From contig NZ_CAJGBN010000056.1 in the NCBI RefSeq assembly GCF_904426505.1, positions 1-64,000 of the forward strand: a DNA stretch of 64,000 nt, given 5' to 3'. The translations under genes were made by a program, and so were the position numbers. Each line of letters starts with the position of its first letter. Within the stretch, counting starts at the first letter, position 1. The notes under the pieces were generated by a model. It did no database searches. It was not told where the DNA came from and saw only the letters and a program-made list of their open reading frames with translations. This stretch comes from Rubrivivax sp. A210. Lineage in GTDB: Bacteria; Pseudomonadota; Gammaproteobacteria; Burkholderiales; Burkholderiaceae_C. Of the stretch, positions 15,371 through 27,009 are shown piece by piece.

Positions 15371-15832
15371 TCAGACCGGCCGCCGCGCCGAGATCACGCG
15401 GGTGTTGACGCCGAACCAGTGCAGGCCGCCGAAGAGCCGCGCGTGCTCGATCTTGACGCAACGGTCCATCACCGAATCCAGCCCGGCGGCCCGCACCAGC
15501 GCGTCGGCCTCGGCGTTGACGACGCCGATCTGCTGCCACAGCACGCGCGCACCCAGGGCCACGGCGCTGTGCGCGATGGGCAATACGTCGGCGGTCTTGC
15601 GGAAGACATCGACCATGTCGATGGGCTCGGGGATGTCCTCGAGCCTGGCGTAGCAGCGTTCGCCCAGGAGGCTGTCGTAGCGCGGGTTGACCGGCAGCAC
15701 GCGGTAGCCCTTGGCCTGCATGTACTGGGCGGCGAAGTGGCTGGGCCTGAACCAGTCGGCCGACAGCCCCACCACGGCGATTGTGCGGCAGTTCTTGAGG
15801 ATGCGGCGCAGGGTGGGGATGTCGTCGGCCAT
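15371..15832 (-). CDS. CoA-binding domain protein (YccU-like)
   Basis: This small Rossmann-fold CoA-binding protein has 153 residues. It shows the glycine-rich opening TIAVVGLSADWFRPSHFAAQYMQAKGYRVLPVNPRYDS and the later GARVLWQQIGVVNAEA segment ending with KIEHARL, characteristic of the CoA_binding_2 family. The exact role is unknown. ATG 15832 fits homolog length; the only upstream in-frame start has no homology. There is no Shine-Dalgarno, and a TACGAT box ends 6 bases before the ATG. It is probably co-transcribed with metY, 4 bases downstream. Confidence 0.85.
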   Translation of the reverse strand: MADDIPTLRRILKNCRTIAVVGLSADWFRPSHFAAQYMQAKGYRVLPVNPRYDSLLGERCYARLEDIPEPIDMVDVFRKTADVLPIAHSAVALGARVLWQQIGVVNAEADALVRAAGLDSVMDRCVKIEHARLFGGLHWFGVNTRVISARRPV

Positions 15833-15838
15833 GGCACC

Positions 15839-15844
15839 ATCGTA
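15839..15844 (-). promoter_or_regulatory. -10 box (TACGAT) 6 bases before the CoA-binding gene ATG
   Basis: The arrangement is TACGAT-GGTGCC-ATG, predicting a leaderless mRNA for the CoA-binding/metY operon. It is divergent from the glycine riboswitch promoter about 25 bases away. Confidence 0.35.
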
Positions 15845-15864
15845 GCGCGGGGCCGCGGTCCCGC

Positions 15865-15873
15865 TGCTATACA
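15865..15873 (+). promoter_or_regulatory. Extended -10 promoter of the glycine riboswitch/gcv operon
   Basis: TGCTATACA has the TGn extension and a TATACA box. It would start transcription near 15880, just before the first aptamer at about 15886. No -35 hexamer is seen at the usual distance, which suits an extended -10 promoter. Confidence 0.5.
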
Positions 15874-15885
15874 CTGGCCGCCACC

Positions 15886-16111
15886 AGGAGAGAGCTTGGC
15901 CGGCACTGCGCCGGCCGGGCCGCCGAAGGCGCAGTGGTGGGACTAAGCCCTCCTCGAACGCTCAGGCACAACGGACTGGTTTTCGACCTCACTGGAGAGA
16001 GGCCGGGCGGGTGCAAGGCACACGCCTTCGGCCCACCGAAGGGGCAAGGTCTGGCGGGCCCGAGAAGGGCTGGGCCAGCACCGAATCTCTCAGGTAAAGC
16101 GGACAGCGAGG
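15886..16111 (+). ncRNA. Tandem glycine riboswitch upstream of gcvT
   Basis: Two glycine aptamers lie in series. The first opens with AGGAGAGAGC (15886), has GCCGCCGAAGGCGCA, and closes with CTCAGGCACAACGGACTG. A short linker follows, then the second opens with CTGGAGAGAGGCC (15992), has GCCCACCGAAGGGGCAAG and closes with TCTCTCAGGTAAAGCGGACAG near 16108. These are the conserved blocks of the gcvT RNA element. Glycine binding is known to switch on glycine cleavage genes. A hairpin at 16122-16137 (CACCGC-CTGC-GCGGTG), between aptamer 2 and the gcvT Shine-Dalgarno, may be part of the expression platform. Confidence 0.95.
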
Positions 16112-16166
16112 GCCCCCGTCACACCGCCTGCGCGGTGCTTGCGTCGATGCCCTTGGAAGGATGGCC

Positions 16167-17312
16167 ATGTCCGCTGCCGGCTCCACACCTCTGCTCCAGA
16201 CCCCTTTGCACGCCCTGCACCTGCGCCTGGGCGCGCGCATGGTGCCCTTTGCCGGCTATGCGATGCCGGTGCAGTACCCCACCGGCGTGATGGCCGAGCA
16301 CCGCCACTGCCGCGCCGGCGCGGCGCTGTTCGATGTCTCGCACATGGGCCAGATTCGCCTGGTGGGCGCCGACGCCGCCGCGGCGCTCGAGACCCTGGTG
16401 CCGGTTGACCTGGTCGATCTCGCACCCGGCCGCCAGCGCTATGCCTTCTTCACCAATGCCAGCGGTGGCCTGCTCGACGACCTGATGGTGGTGCGTCCGG
16501 AGGCCGCCGCACGCGAGGCCTTCGGCGATCTCTTCCTGGTCGTCAACGCCGGCTGCAAGGACGCCGACCTGCGCCACCTGCTCACCCACATCGCCCACCG
16601 CTGCCAGGTGGTGGCCATGCCCGAGCGCGCGCTGCTGGCGCTGCAGGGCCCGGCGGCGGTGCAGGTGCTGGCGCGGCTGCACGGTGGCGTGGCGCAGCTG
16701 AAGTTCATGACCGGCGGCCCCTTCGAGCTGGTGGGCGCGCCCTGCTTCGTGACGCGTTCTGGCTATACCGGCGAAGACGGCTTCGAGATCTCGGTGCCGG
16801 CCGACAAGGCCGAGCTGCTGGCCGAGGCCTTGCTGGCCCAGGCCGAGGTCAAGCCGGCCGGCCTGGGTGCGCGCGACACGCTGCGCCTGGAGGCCGGCAT
16901 GTGCCTCTACGGCCACGACATCAACGAGAGCACCAGCCCGGTCGAGGCCGGCCTGGCCTGGGCCATCCAGAAGGTGCGCCGCCCGGGCGGTGCGCGCGCG
17001 GGTGGCTACCCTGGCGCGGCCGTGATAGCAAGCCATCTCGCCGGCGCCGCGCCCAGCCGCCGCGTCGGCCTGGTCGGGCTCGAGCGCGTGCCGGTGCGCG
17101 AGGGCACGGCCATCGTCGACGGCCACGGCCACAAGCTTGGCACCGTCACCAGCGGCACGCTCTCTCCCAGCGTCGACCAGCCGGTGGCCATGGCCTACCT
17201 GCCGCTGGACCACGCCCAGCCCCACCACGAGGTCTACGCCGAGGTGCGCGGCAAGCGCGTGCCCATGCGCGTGAACCCCCTGCCCTTCCACCCCCACCGC
17301 TACCAGCGCTGA
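16167..17312 (+). CDS. gcvT: Glycine cleavage system aminomethyltransferase (T-protein)
   Basis: GcvT takes the aminomethyl group from lipoyl-GcvH, releases ammonia and makes 5,10-methylene-tetrahydrofolate. The 381-residue protein has the folate-binding fold: FAGYAMPVQY, ALFDVSHMGQIRL, FMTGGPFEL, SGYTGEDGFEI and ARDTLRLEAGMCLYGHDI. ATG 16167 is preferred over ATG 16161 because GGAAGG would sit directly against the first ATG but 6 bases from the second. It lies 55 bases after the glycine riboswitch and 30 bases before gcvH. Confidence 0.96.
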   Translation: MSAAGSTPLLQTPLHALHLRLGARMVPFAGYAMPVQYPTGVMAEHRHCRAGAALFDVSHMGQIRLVGADAAAALETLVPVDLVDLAPGRQRYAFFTNASGGLLDDLMVVRPEAAAREAFGDLFLVVNAGCKDADLRHLLTHIAHRCQVVAMPERALLALQGPAAVQVLARLHGGVAQLKFMTGGPFELVGAPCFVTRSGYTGEDGFEISVPADKAELLAEALLAQAEVKPAGLGARDTLRLEAGMCLYGHDINESTSPVEAGLAWAIQKVRRPGGARAGGYPGAAVIASHLAGAAPSRRVGLVGLERVPVREGTAIVDGHGHKLGTVTSGTLSPSVDQPVAMAYLPLDHAQPHHEVYAEVRGKRVPMRVNPLPFHPHRYQR

Positions 17313-17342
17313 CCCCCCCGCCTTCGACCAGGAGCCCTGCCC

Positions 17343-17723
17343 ATGACGACCATGTACACCCCCGACCACGAGTGGATCAACATCGAGGACCACGAGGCCG
17401 CCATCGTCGGCATCACGCACCACGCGCAGGACGCGCTGGGCGACGTGGTCTTCGTCGAACTGCCCGAGGTCGGCCGCAGCTACAAGAAGGGCGAGGTCGC
17501 CGGCGTCGTCGAATCGGTCAAGGCCGCGGCCGACATCTTCATGCCGGTGACGGGCGAGGTGGTCGAGGTCAACGAAGGACTGCGCGACGACCCCTCGCTG
17601 GCCAACAGCGATCCGCTGGGCCACGGCTGGTTCTTCAAGGTCCACATCACCGAGGTCGGCATGGCCGAGTTCGACCAGCTGATGGACCCGCCGGGCTACG
17701 ACGCCCTGCTCAAGACGCTCTGA
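17343..17723 (+). CDS. gcvH: Glycine cleavage system H protein
   Basis: GcvH is the lipoylated shuttle that carries the aminomethyl intermediate between GcvP, GcvT and lipoamide dehydrogenase. The protein has 126 residues, the normal size, with YTPDHEWI at the start, VGITHHAQDALGDVVFVELP, and the lipoylation site VVESVKAAADI with Lys60. AGGAG precedes the ATG by about 8 bases. A 99-bp gap separates it from gcvP. Confidence 0.97.
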   Translation: MTTMYTPDHEWINIEDHEAAIVGITHHAQDALGDVVFVELPEVGRSYKKGEVAGVVESVKAAADIFMPVTGEVVEVNEGLRDDPSLANSDPLGHGWFFKVHITEVGMAEFDQLMDPPGYDALLKTL

Positions 17724-17822
17724 GCCGAGAGCCGAATCCCTGATCCGCCCGGCCCCACCCGGCGGCCTGGCCCAACCCCCGCAGAGAAAGCCCCGGCCCG
17801 CGCCGGGCAGAAAGCCTTGCCC

Positions 17823-20744
<2,922 letters not shown>

Positions 20745-20751
20745 GCCGGTC

Positions 20752-23700
20752 TCAGGTCAAGGCCCAGAGCGCGCGCTGCAACTCATCGCGCAGCGCCAGC
20801 AGCGCCGGCAGGCCGTCCACGGCCGCCTCGGTGCGGCCGTGGCCTTGCAAGGCCAGCAACTGCGCGGCCACCGCGTGTACGCGGTGGTGGAGGGCATCGA
20901 CACGAGCCAGGCCGGGCTGCTCGCCATAGAGCGCTTGGCCCTCGCCGTGCAGCCAGACCGAGAAACGGCACTGGCTGTCGCCGAGGTCGGCCGGCAGCGG
21001 GCCACGCCCCTGCAGGTGGTCGGCCACGGCACGTATCCAGGCGTTGTGCTCGACGCTGGCCACGATCAGCGGCCTCTCGGCGGGGGCCAGCGTCCGCATG
21101 CCCGTCCACTGCGGTGGCGCGCGCCAGCTGGCCAGCCAGGCGGGCAGCTCGGCCGCCGGCATGGGGCGCGCGATGCCGTGGCCCTGGCCCAGCTCGCAGC
21201 CCATGCGCAGCAGCATCTGACCCAGTTCCACCGAAGCCACACCCTCGGCCACCAGCTCGCGGTCGAAGGCGCGCGCCAGGCCCATCACGCCCTCCAGGAT
21301 GGCCAGGTCCTCGGGCTCGTGCAGCATGTCGCGCACGAAGCTGCGGTCGACCTTGATCTGCGCCACCGCCAGGCGCTTGAGATAGGTCAGCGACGAATAG
21401 CCGGTGCCGAAATCGTCGAGCGCGAAGCTCACGCCCATCTCGCCGCAGGCCTTGATCACGCGCGCCACCTGGTCGAGGTCACGCAGTTCGCTGGTTTCCA
21501 GCAGTTCCAGCTGCAGCCGCCCCGGCGCGACGGCAGGGTGGCGCGCCAGGCTGGCGCGCAGGCGGTCCACGAACTCGGGCTGCTGCAGCTGGTGGGCGCC
21601 CACGTTCAGGCTCAGCGGCAGCGCGATGCCCTGGGCCTGCCAGGCCTCGGCCTGGGCCAGGGCATGGTCTATCACCCATTCGCCCACCTTTACGCTGAGC
21701 GCGTGGTGCTCGATCAGCGGCAGGAACTGCCCCGGCAGCAGCAGGCCTTCGGTGGGGTGCTGCCAGCGGATCAGGGCCTCGGCGCCGACGACGGCACCGC
21801 TCCTCATGTTCACCTTGGGCTGGTAGTGCAGCAGGAACTCGCCCGCCTCGAGCGCGGCACGCAGGCGGTCCAGGCCCTCGATGTGGCCGCGCAGGCTGCG
21901 GTCCTGCTCGGCATCGAAGACGACATAGCGGTTGCGCCCGGCCTGCTTGGCCTGGTACATGGCCTGGTCGGCCTGGCGGATGAGCTGGTCGGCCTCGACC
22001 TCATCGGCCTGCGGGTAGAAGCTCACGCCCAGGCTGGCCGTCACCTGCAGCAACTGGTCGCCGTGAGCCAGCGGCTGCGAGGCCGCGTCCAGCATGCGCG
22101 CCAAGAGCGGCACGCCGGCACTGACGCTGGACAGGTCCCCGAGCACGGCCACGAATTCATCACCGCCCAGGCGCGCCAGCGTGTCGCCGGCGCGCAGGGC
22201 CTGCTGCAGGCGCCGCGCCAGGGCCACCAGCAGCTCGTCGCCGCAGGCGTGGCCATGGGCGTCGTTGACGGCCTTGAAGCCATCGAGGTCGAGGAAGACC
22301 AGGGCCAGCAGCTGACCGCGCCGCTGCGCCTGCTGCATGGCCTTGTGCAGGCGGTCGGCCAGCAGCACGCGGTTGGGCAGACCGGTGAGCGCGTCGTAGT
22401 GGGCGATGCGTTCGAGCCGGTTCTCTTGCGCCTTCAGCGCCGTGATGTCCGAGAAGAGCGAGACATAGTGGCGCGCCCTGCCCTGGTGGTCGCGCACCGT
22501 GCTCACGGCCTGCAGCGCGGCGTAGACGGCGCCGCTCTTGTGGCGGTTCCAGAACTCGCCGTACCAGTGGCCCTCGGTGGTGAGGCGACGCCAGAACTCG
22601 GCGTAATGCTCGGGCGACTGCAGGCCCGAGCGCAGCATGCGCGGGTTGCGGCCCAGGGCCTCATCGCGGCCATAGCCGGTGATGCGCGTGAAGGCTTCGT
22701 TGACGTCGACGATGGCGCCCTCGGGGTCGGTGATCATGATGCCCTCGCGGGCATGGCTGAAGACGCTGGCGGCCAGGCGCAACTGGTCCTCGGCCTGCTT
22801 GCGCGCCGAGATGTCGGTGTGCGAGACCACGGCGCCCTCGCCGGCCGGCCGCAGCGGCGCCACCGTGAGCGCGTACCAGCCGTCGTCGCCCACGTCCAGG
22901 CGCGGCAGCTCGCGCCTCAGGTGGCGGGCGCGCCCGCTGAGCACGGTGCGTATGGCCTCGCACAGAAGGATGGCATCGCCATGGCGTGGATCGTCCTCGG
23001 GCAGTTCGCAGGCCACGAGGTAGTTGTCGCCGACGCGGCTGCCGCGTGGGGCGACGCCATGCTGCTCGGCCCGCCGCCGCCAGGGCTCGTTGACAGCCAC
23101 GATGACGCCGTCGCGGTCGAGCACGGCAATCTCGGCCAGCACCGAGTCGAGGATGGCGGCCTTGAAGGCCTCACCCTCGCGCAGGCGATCAGCGCCGCGC
23201 CTCACCTCCTCGGTCAGGCGCTGGGCGATGCGGCCGGCGGCGGCGCGCGTGTGGATGACCGAGCGCAGCAGCGCGTACAACAAACCGCTGAGCATCAAGC
23301 CGGCGGCGAGCGTGGCCCAGGCCGCGGTGTAGTCGATCGCGGCCGCGGCGCGTGCGTCCTCGAATTCAAGCTGCCAGCTGCGGCCGTAAAAGTCCAGGCG
23401 GCGCTGCTGCAGCAGCGCGCCCGCGGCGGGAGGCCCCGGGCGGCTGTCGAAGAGCCGCGCGCTGCCGTCGGCGATGTGCAGGTCGACGGCCCGGCCCTCC
23501 TGCTCCATCCAATCGCCCAGGATGCCGCGCATGAGATCGTTCATGCGGTAGGGGCTGTAGGCCCAGCCCAGCAGCACCTGGCGGCGCTGGGCGGCGGTGG
23601 TGGGGTCACTGCCCTCGCGGTAGACCGGCAGGTAGAGCAGCACGCCGGTCTGCACGTCCTCGCCGGTCTCCTGCACCAGTTGCACCGGGCCCGAGAGCGT

Positions 23701-24255
23701 GGCTTCGCCGCTGTCGCGGGCGCGCTCCATCGCCGCCCGCCGCGTGGGCTCGGCATACATGTCGTAGCCAAAGGCGCGCAGATTGCGCCCGGCAAAGGGC
23801 TCGAGAAACTTGATCGCGGTATAGGCCGGCCGCGCGCCCACCGGCCACACCTCGTAGTGCGGATGGCCCTCATCGCGCACGCTGGCGATGTGCGCGGCCA
23901 GGCGCTCGGACGGCAGCCACTCGGCGAAGCCTATGCCCTGCACGCCGGGCACGGTGCGCTCGGGTTGCAGCGTCTCGACATAAGTGCGCCAGTCGCCGCG
24001 CGTGACCGGGTGCGAGGCCGAGAAGCGGCCCGCGGCGCCGCGCAGGATCAGCGCATAGGCGCCCAGACGCTCCTGGACCCTGAGCGTGAGCTGGTCGCAA
24101 CGGTTGGCAAAATGGCGCGTCGCGTCGGCGTCGATGTCGCGCTTGACCACCAGCGCAGCAGCCACCGAAACCGCCAGGCCCAAGGCGAGTGCCAGCACCG
24201 CATGCTGGCCGCGCAAGCCGCTCGTCGACGGGGTTGACTCTTCGGAAGGCGGCAT
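20752..24255 (-). CDS. CHASE-PAS-PAS-GGDEF-EAL protein with C-terminal CZB zinc domain
   Basis: The 1167-residue c-di-GMP enzyme has: membrane helix about 17-37; periplasmic CHASE domain about 60-290 (VQGIGFAEWLP, ILRGAAGRFSASHPVTR); membrane helix about 315-335; two PAS domains; GGDEF with LGGDEF and I-site RAGD five residues before; EAL with AEALIRWQHP, DDFGTGYSS and IKVDRSFV intact. The last 85 or so residues match a chemoreceptor zinc-binding domain: EHNAWI, CRFSVWLHGEG and HHRVHAVA supply likely His-Cys-His-His ligands. CZB normally senses zinc or hypochlorite. Both catalytic halves look active, so the net output is not predictable. Confidence 0.9.
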   Translation of the reverse strand: MPPSEESTPSTSGLRGQHAVLALALGLAVSVAAALVVKRDIDADATRHFANRCDQLTLRVQERLGAYALILRGAAGRFSASHPVTRGDWRTYVETLQPERTVPGVQGIGFAEWLPSERLAAHIASVRDEGHPHYEVWPVGARPAYTAIKFLEPFAGRNLRAFGYDMYAEPTRRAAMERARDSGEATLSGPVQLVQETGEDVQTGVLLYLPVYREGSDPTTAAQRRQVLLGWAYSPYRMNDLMRGILGDWMEQEGRAVDLHIADGSARLFDSRPGPPAAGALLQQRRLDFYGRSWQLEFEDARAAAAIDYTAAWATLAAGLMLSGLLYALLRSVIHTRAAAGRIAQRLTEEVRRGADRLREGEAFKAAILDSVLAEIAVLDRDGVIVAVNEPWRRRAEQHGVAPRGSRVGDNYLVACELPEDDPRHGDAILLCEAIRTVLSGRARHLRRELPRLDVGDDGWYALTVAPLRPAGEGAVVSHTDISARKQAEDQLRLAASVFSHAREGIMITDPEGAIVDVNEAFTRITGYGRDEALGRNPRMLRSGLQSPEHYAEFWRRLTTEGHWYGEFWNRHKSGAVYAALQAVSTVRDHQGRARHYVSLFSDITALKAQENRLERIAHYDALTGLPNRVLLADRLHKAMQQAQRRGQLLALVFLDLDGFKAVNDAHGHACGDELLVALARRLQQALRAGDTLARLGGDEFVAVLGDLSSVSAGVPLLARMLDAASQPLAHGDQLLQVTASLGVSFYPQADEVEADQLIRQADQAMYQAKQAGRNRYVVFDAEQDRSLRGHIEGLDRLRAALEAGEFLLHYQPKVNMRSGAVVGAEALIRWQHPTEGLLLPGQFLPLIEHHALSVKVGEWVIDHALAQAEAWQAQGIALPLSLNVGAHQLQQPEFVDRLRASLARHPAVAPGRLQLELLETSELRDLDQVARVIKACGEMGVSFALDDFGTGYSSLTYLKRLAVAQIKVDRSFVRDMLHEPEDLAILEGVMGLARAFDRELVAEGVASVELGQMLLRMGCELGQGHGIARPMPAAELPAWLASWRAPPQWTGMRTLAPAERPLIVASVEHNAWIRAVADHLQGRGPLPADLGDSQCRFSVWLHGEGQALYGEQPGLARVDALHHRVHAVAAQLLALQGHGRTEAAVDGLPALLALRDELQRALWALT

Positions 24256-24391
24256 TGGCGGTGTACTGCGGGGCTCGAGCGGGTGCGAACCGGCGCTGTC
24301 GGGGGTGATGGCCGGAGCCGAAAATTATCCCTGCCGGCCCTTGCATCGACCTTGATCTGGCGCGGTGCCCCAAGCATCGCGCCCTGTGCCC

Positions 24392-24397
24392 TAGCAT
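24392..24397 (+). promoter_or_regulatory. Candidate -10 box (TAGCAT) 6 bases before the sdaA ATG
   Basis: The arrangement is TAGCAT-CGCGCC-ATG. The same 11 bases (AGCATCGCGCC) occur 20 bases upstream at 24373-24383, so one copy may be a duplication. No Shine-Dalgarno is present, consistent with a leaderless mRNA. Confidence 0.3.
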
Positions 24398-24403
24398 CGC
24401 GCC

Positions 24404-25795
24404 ATGGCCGTCAGCGTCTTCGACCTCTTCAAGATCGGCATCGGGCCGAGCAGCTCGCACACCGTGGGCCCGATGCGGGCGGCGCGGCTGTTCGCGGCCC
24501 GCCTGGCCGCCGACGGCCAGCTCGACGCCACATCGCGCGTGCTGGCCCAGCTGTACGGCTCGCTCGGTGCCACGGGCAAGGGCCACGGCAGCGACAAGGC
24601 GGTGCTGCTGGGCCTGGCCGGTTACGAGCCGGACACGGTGGACGTCGACGCCGTGCCGCAGTTGCTGGCGGCGATGCGCGCCCAGGGCCGGCTGCCGCTG
24701 CTGGGCCGCCACGAGCTGGCCTTCAATGAGAAGGACGACCTGTTGTTCCATCGCCGCGAGACCCTGCCGCTGCACGCCAACGGCATGCGCTTCACGGCCT
24801 TCGACGCCGCCGGCGCCACGCTGGCCAGCCGCGTCTACTACTCGGTGGGCGGCGGCTTCGTGCTCGGCGAGGAGTTGGCGGCCGACGGCAGCCGCCAGCA
24901 GCTGATCGCCCCCGACACCACGGTGCTGCCCCACCCCTTCCACAGCGGCGAAGAGCTGCTGCGACGCACGCGCGAACTCGGCTGCGGCATCGCCGAGCTG
25001 ATGCGCAGGAACGAACGCCACTGGCGCAGCGACGCCGAGATCGACGCCGGCTTGCTGAAGATCTGGCAGGTGATGCAGGACTGCGTGGCGCGCGGTTGCG
25101 CCAGCGGCGGCACCTTGCCCGGTGGCTTCAAGGTGAAGCGCCGCGCCAAGGCCTTGCGCGACGCCCTCACCGCCCACCCCGAGGCCGCGCTGCGCGACCC
25201 CTTGCAGGTGCTGGACTGGGTCAACCTCTACGCCCTGGCCGTCAACGAGGAGAACGCCGCCGGCGGCCGCGTCGTCACCGCGCCCACCAACGGAGCGGCC
25301 GGCATCGTGCCCGCGGTGCTGCACTACTACACGCGCTTCGTGCCCGGTGCCAGCGAGCGCGGCGTGGTCGATTTCCTGCTCACCGCCGCCGCCATCGGCA
25401 TGCTCTACAAGGAAAACGCCAGCATCAGCGGCGCCGAGGTCGGCTGCCAGGGCGAAGTGGGCGTGGCCTGCAGCATGGCCGCCGGTGCGCTGTGCGCGGT
25501 GATGGGCGGCACGCCCGAGCAGGCCGAGAACGCCGCCGAGATCGGCATGGAGCACCACCTGGGCCTGACCTGCGACCCGGTGGGCGGCCTGGTGCAGATT
25601 CCCTGCATCGAGCGCAACGCCATCGCCGCGGTGAAGGCCATCAACGCCGCGCGCATGGCGCTGCGCGGCGACGGCACGCATTTCGTGAGCCTGGACAAGG
25701 TGATCAAGACGATGCGCGAAACCGGCGCTGACATGATGAGCAAGTACAAGGAAACCGCCCGCGGCGGGCTGGCCGTCAACATCGTCGAATGCTGA
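24404..25795 (+). CDS. sdaA: L-serine ammonia-lyase (iron-sulfur type)
   Basis: This enzyme converts L-serine to pyruvate and ammonia with a [4Fe-4S] cluster. The 463-residue protein is the single-chain form: the beta part opens with SVFDLFKIGIGPSSSHTVGPM and has GTGxGT-type GATGKGHGSDKA; the alpha part has APTNGAAGIVPAVLHYY and the cluster cysteines in CQGEVGVACSMAAG and CDPVGGLVQIPCIERN. No C-terminal truncation is seen. It lies downstream of the gcv operon, fitting glycine/serine breakdown. The following MFS gene starts inside its last codons. Confidence 0.96.
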   Translation: MAVSVFDLFKIGIGPSSSHTVGPMRAARLFAARLAADGQLDATSRVLAQLYGSLGATGKGHGSDKAVLLGLAGYEPDTVDVDAVPQLLAAMRAQGRLPLLGRHELAFNEKDDLLFHRRETLPLHANGMRFTAFDAAGATLASRVYYSVGGGFVLGEELAADGSRQQLIAPDTTVLPHPFHSGEELLRRTRELGCGIAELMRRNERHWRSDAEIDAGLLKIWQVMQDCVARGCASGGTLPGGFKVKRRAKALRDALTAHPEAALRDPLQVLDWVNLYALAVNEENAAGGRVVTAPTNGAAGIVPAVLHYYTRFVPGASERGVVDFLLTAAAIGMLYKENASISGAEVGCQGEVGVACSMAAGALCAVMGGTPEQAENAAEIGMEHHLGLTCDPVGGLVQIPCIERNAIAAVKAINAARMALRGDGTHFVSLDKVIKTMRETGADMMSKYKETARGGLAVNIVEC

Positions 25796-27009
25796 GCCGG
25801 CGCGCGATGAGAGCCCCTGGCGCCCAACCCGCCCATTCCGCAGGACCGGACCGCGCCGCCTTCGCCATCGCCGCCATGGGCCTGGTCGGCCTGGCCTCGG
25901 CGATGGGCATTGGCCGCTTTGCGTTCACGCCGCTGCTGCCGCTGATGCTGCAGGACGGCCAGCTCACCCTGGCGCAGGGCGCCTGGCTGGCCTCGGTCAA
26001 CTACCTGGGCTACCTGCTCGGGGCACTGGCGGCGGCGCGTTGGCCCATCGCTCCGGCCACGGCGGCGCGCGGTGGCCTCGTCGGTGTCGCCCTCTTCACG
26101 CTGGCCATGGGCGCCAGCTCGTCTTTCGGCTTGTGGATGGCCTGGCGGCTGCTGGCCGGCATGGCCAGCGCGCTGGTGCTGGTCGGCATCTCGGGCTGGG
26201 CGCTGCAGGCGCTGGCGGCGGCCGGCCGCCCGGCCTGGGCCGGCCTCGTCTTCGCCGGCGTCGGCAGCGGCATTGCGCTGGCCGGCCTGGTGGGCCTGGG
26301 CGCGGCGCTGGGCCAGCAGCCACCCGGCCTCGCCTGGCTGCTGCTGGGCACGCTGGCGGCGGTGGCGGCCGGGCTGGGCTGGCGCCACATCGTCGCCGGG
26401 CCGGCCTTGCCCACGCCAGCCGCGGCGGCCACAGCGGCTGCCGCAGGCGGCGTCGCCCGCCACTGGCGCGTGATCGTCGCCTACGGCAGCTTCGGCTACG
26501 GCTACATCCTGCCCGCCACCTTCCTGCCTGCAATGGCACGCCAGCAGTTTGCCGACCCCGCCTTCTTCGGCTCGGTGTGGCCGCTGTTCGGCCTCGCCGC
26601 CGCCGCCTCCACCCTGCTGGCGGCGCGCGTGGCGCGCGGCCTGGCGCCGCATGTGCTGTGGATCGCGTCCCAGTTGCTGATGGCCGCCGGCGTGCTGGCG
26701 CCGGCCCTGTCGCCATCGCTGGCGGCGCTGCTGATCAGCGCGCTGTGCGTGGGCGGCACCTTCATGGTGTTGACCATGGCCGCGATGCAGCAGGCGCGCC
26801 TGGACGCCGGCGCCGCCACGCCGCGCTTGATCGCGGTGATGACAGCCGCCTTCGCCGCCGGCCAGTTGGTGGGCCCGCTGACGCTGGGGCCGCTTTCGGG
26901 CGGCGCGGCGGGCCCGCGCAACGGCGTGCCGCTCGCCGCCAGCCTGGTGGCCGCTGCGGTGCTGGTGGCTGGCGCGGCGCTGCTGCAGCCGCGCAGCACC
27001 AGCACCTGA
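25789..27009 (+). CDS. YbfB/YjiJ family MFS transporter
   Basis: A 406-residue, twelve-helix major facilitator protein. The signature GIGRFAFTPLLPLM after the first helix is diagnostic of the YbfB/YjiJ branch; GSFGYGYILPATFLPAMARQ is the second-half counterpart. ATG 25789 overlaps the sdaA stop by 7 bases; ATG 25807 is an alternative start. Neither has a clear Shine-Dalgarno, which fits coupling to sdaA. Its substrate is unknown; co-translation with sdaA suggests export or uptake of a related small acid or amino acid, by inference only. Confidence 0.85.
   Translation: MLSRRAMRAPGAQPAHSAGPDRAAFAIAAMGLVGLASAMGIGRFAFTPLLPLMLQDGQLTLAQGAWLASVNYLGYLLGALAAARWPIAPATAARGGLVGVALFTLAMGASSSFGLWMAWRLLAGMASALVLVGISGWALQALAAAGRPAWAGLVFAGVGSGIALAGLVGLGAALGQQPPGLAWLLLGTLAAVAAGLGWRHIVAGPALPTPAAAATAAAAGGVARHWRVIVAYGSFGYGYILPATFLPAMARQQFADPAFFGSVWPLFGLAAAASTLLAARVARGLAPHVLWIASQLLMAAGVLAPALSPSLAALLISALCVGGTFMVLTMAAMQQARLDAGAATPRLIAVMTAAFAAGQLVGPLTLGPLSGGAAGPRNGVPLAASLVAAAVLVAGAALLQPRSTST

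Noticed and set aside
24372..24403. Short direct repeat AGCATCGCGCC as a mobile-element target duplication
   Set aside because: The copies are only 20 bases apart with nothing between them; more simply explained as slippage near the sdaA start.
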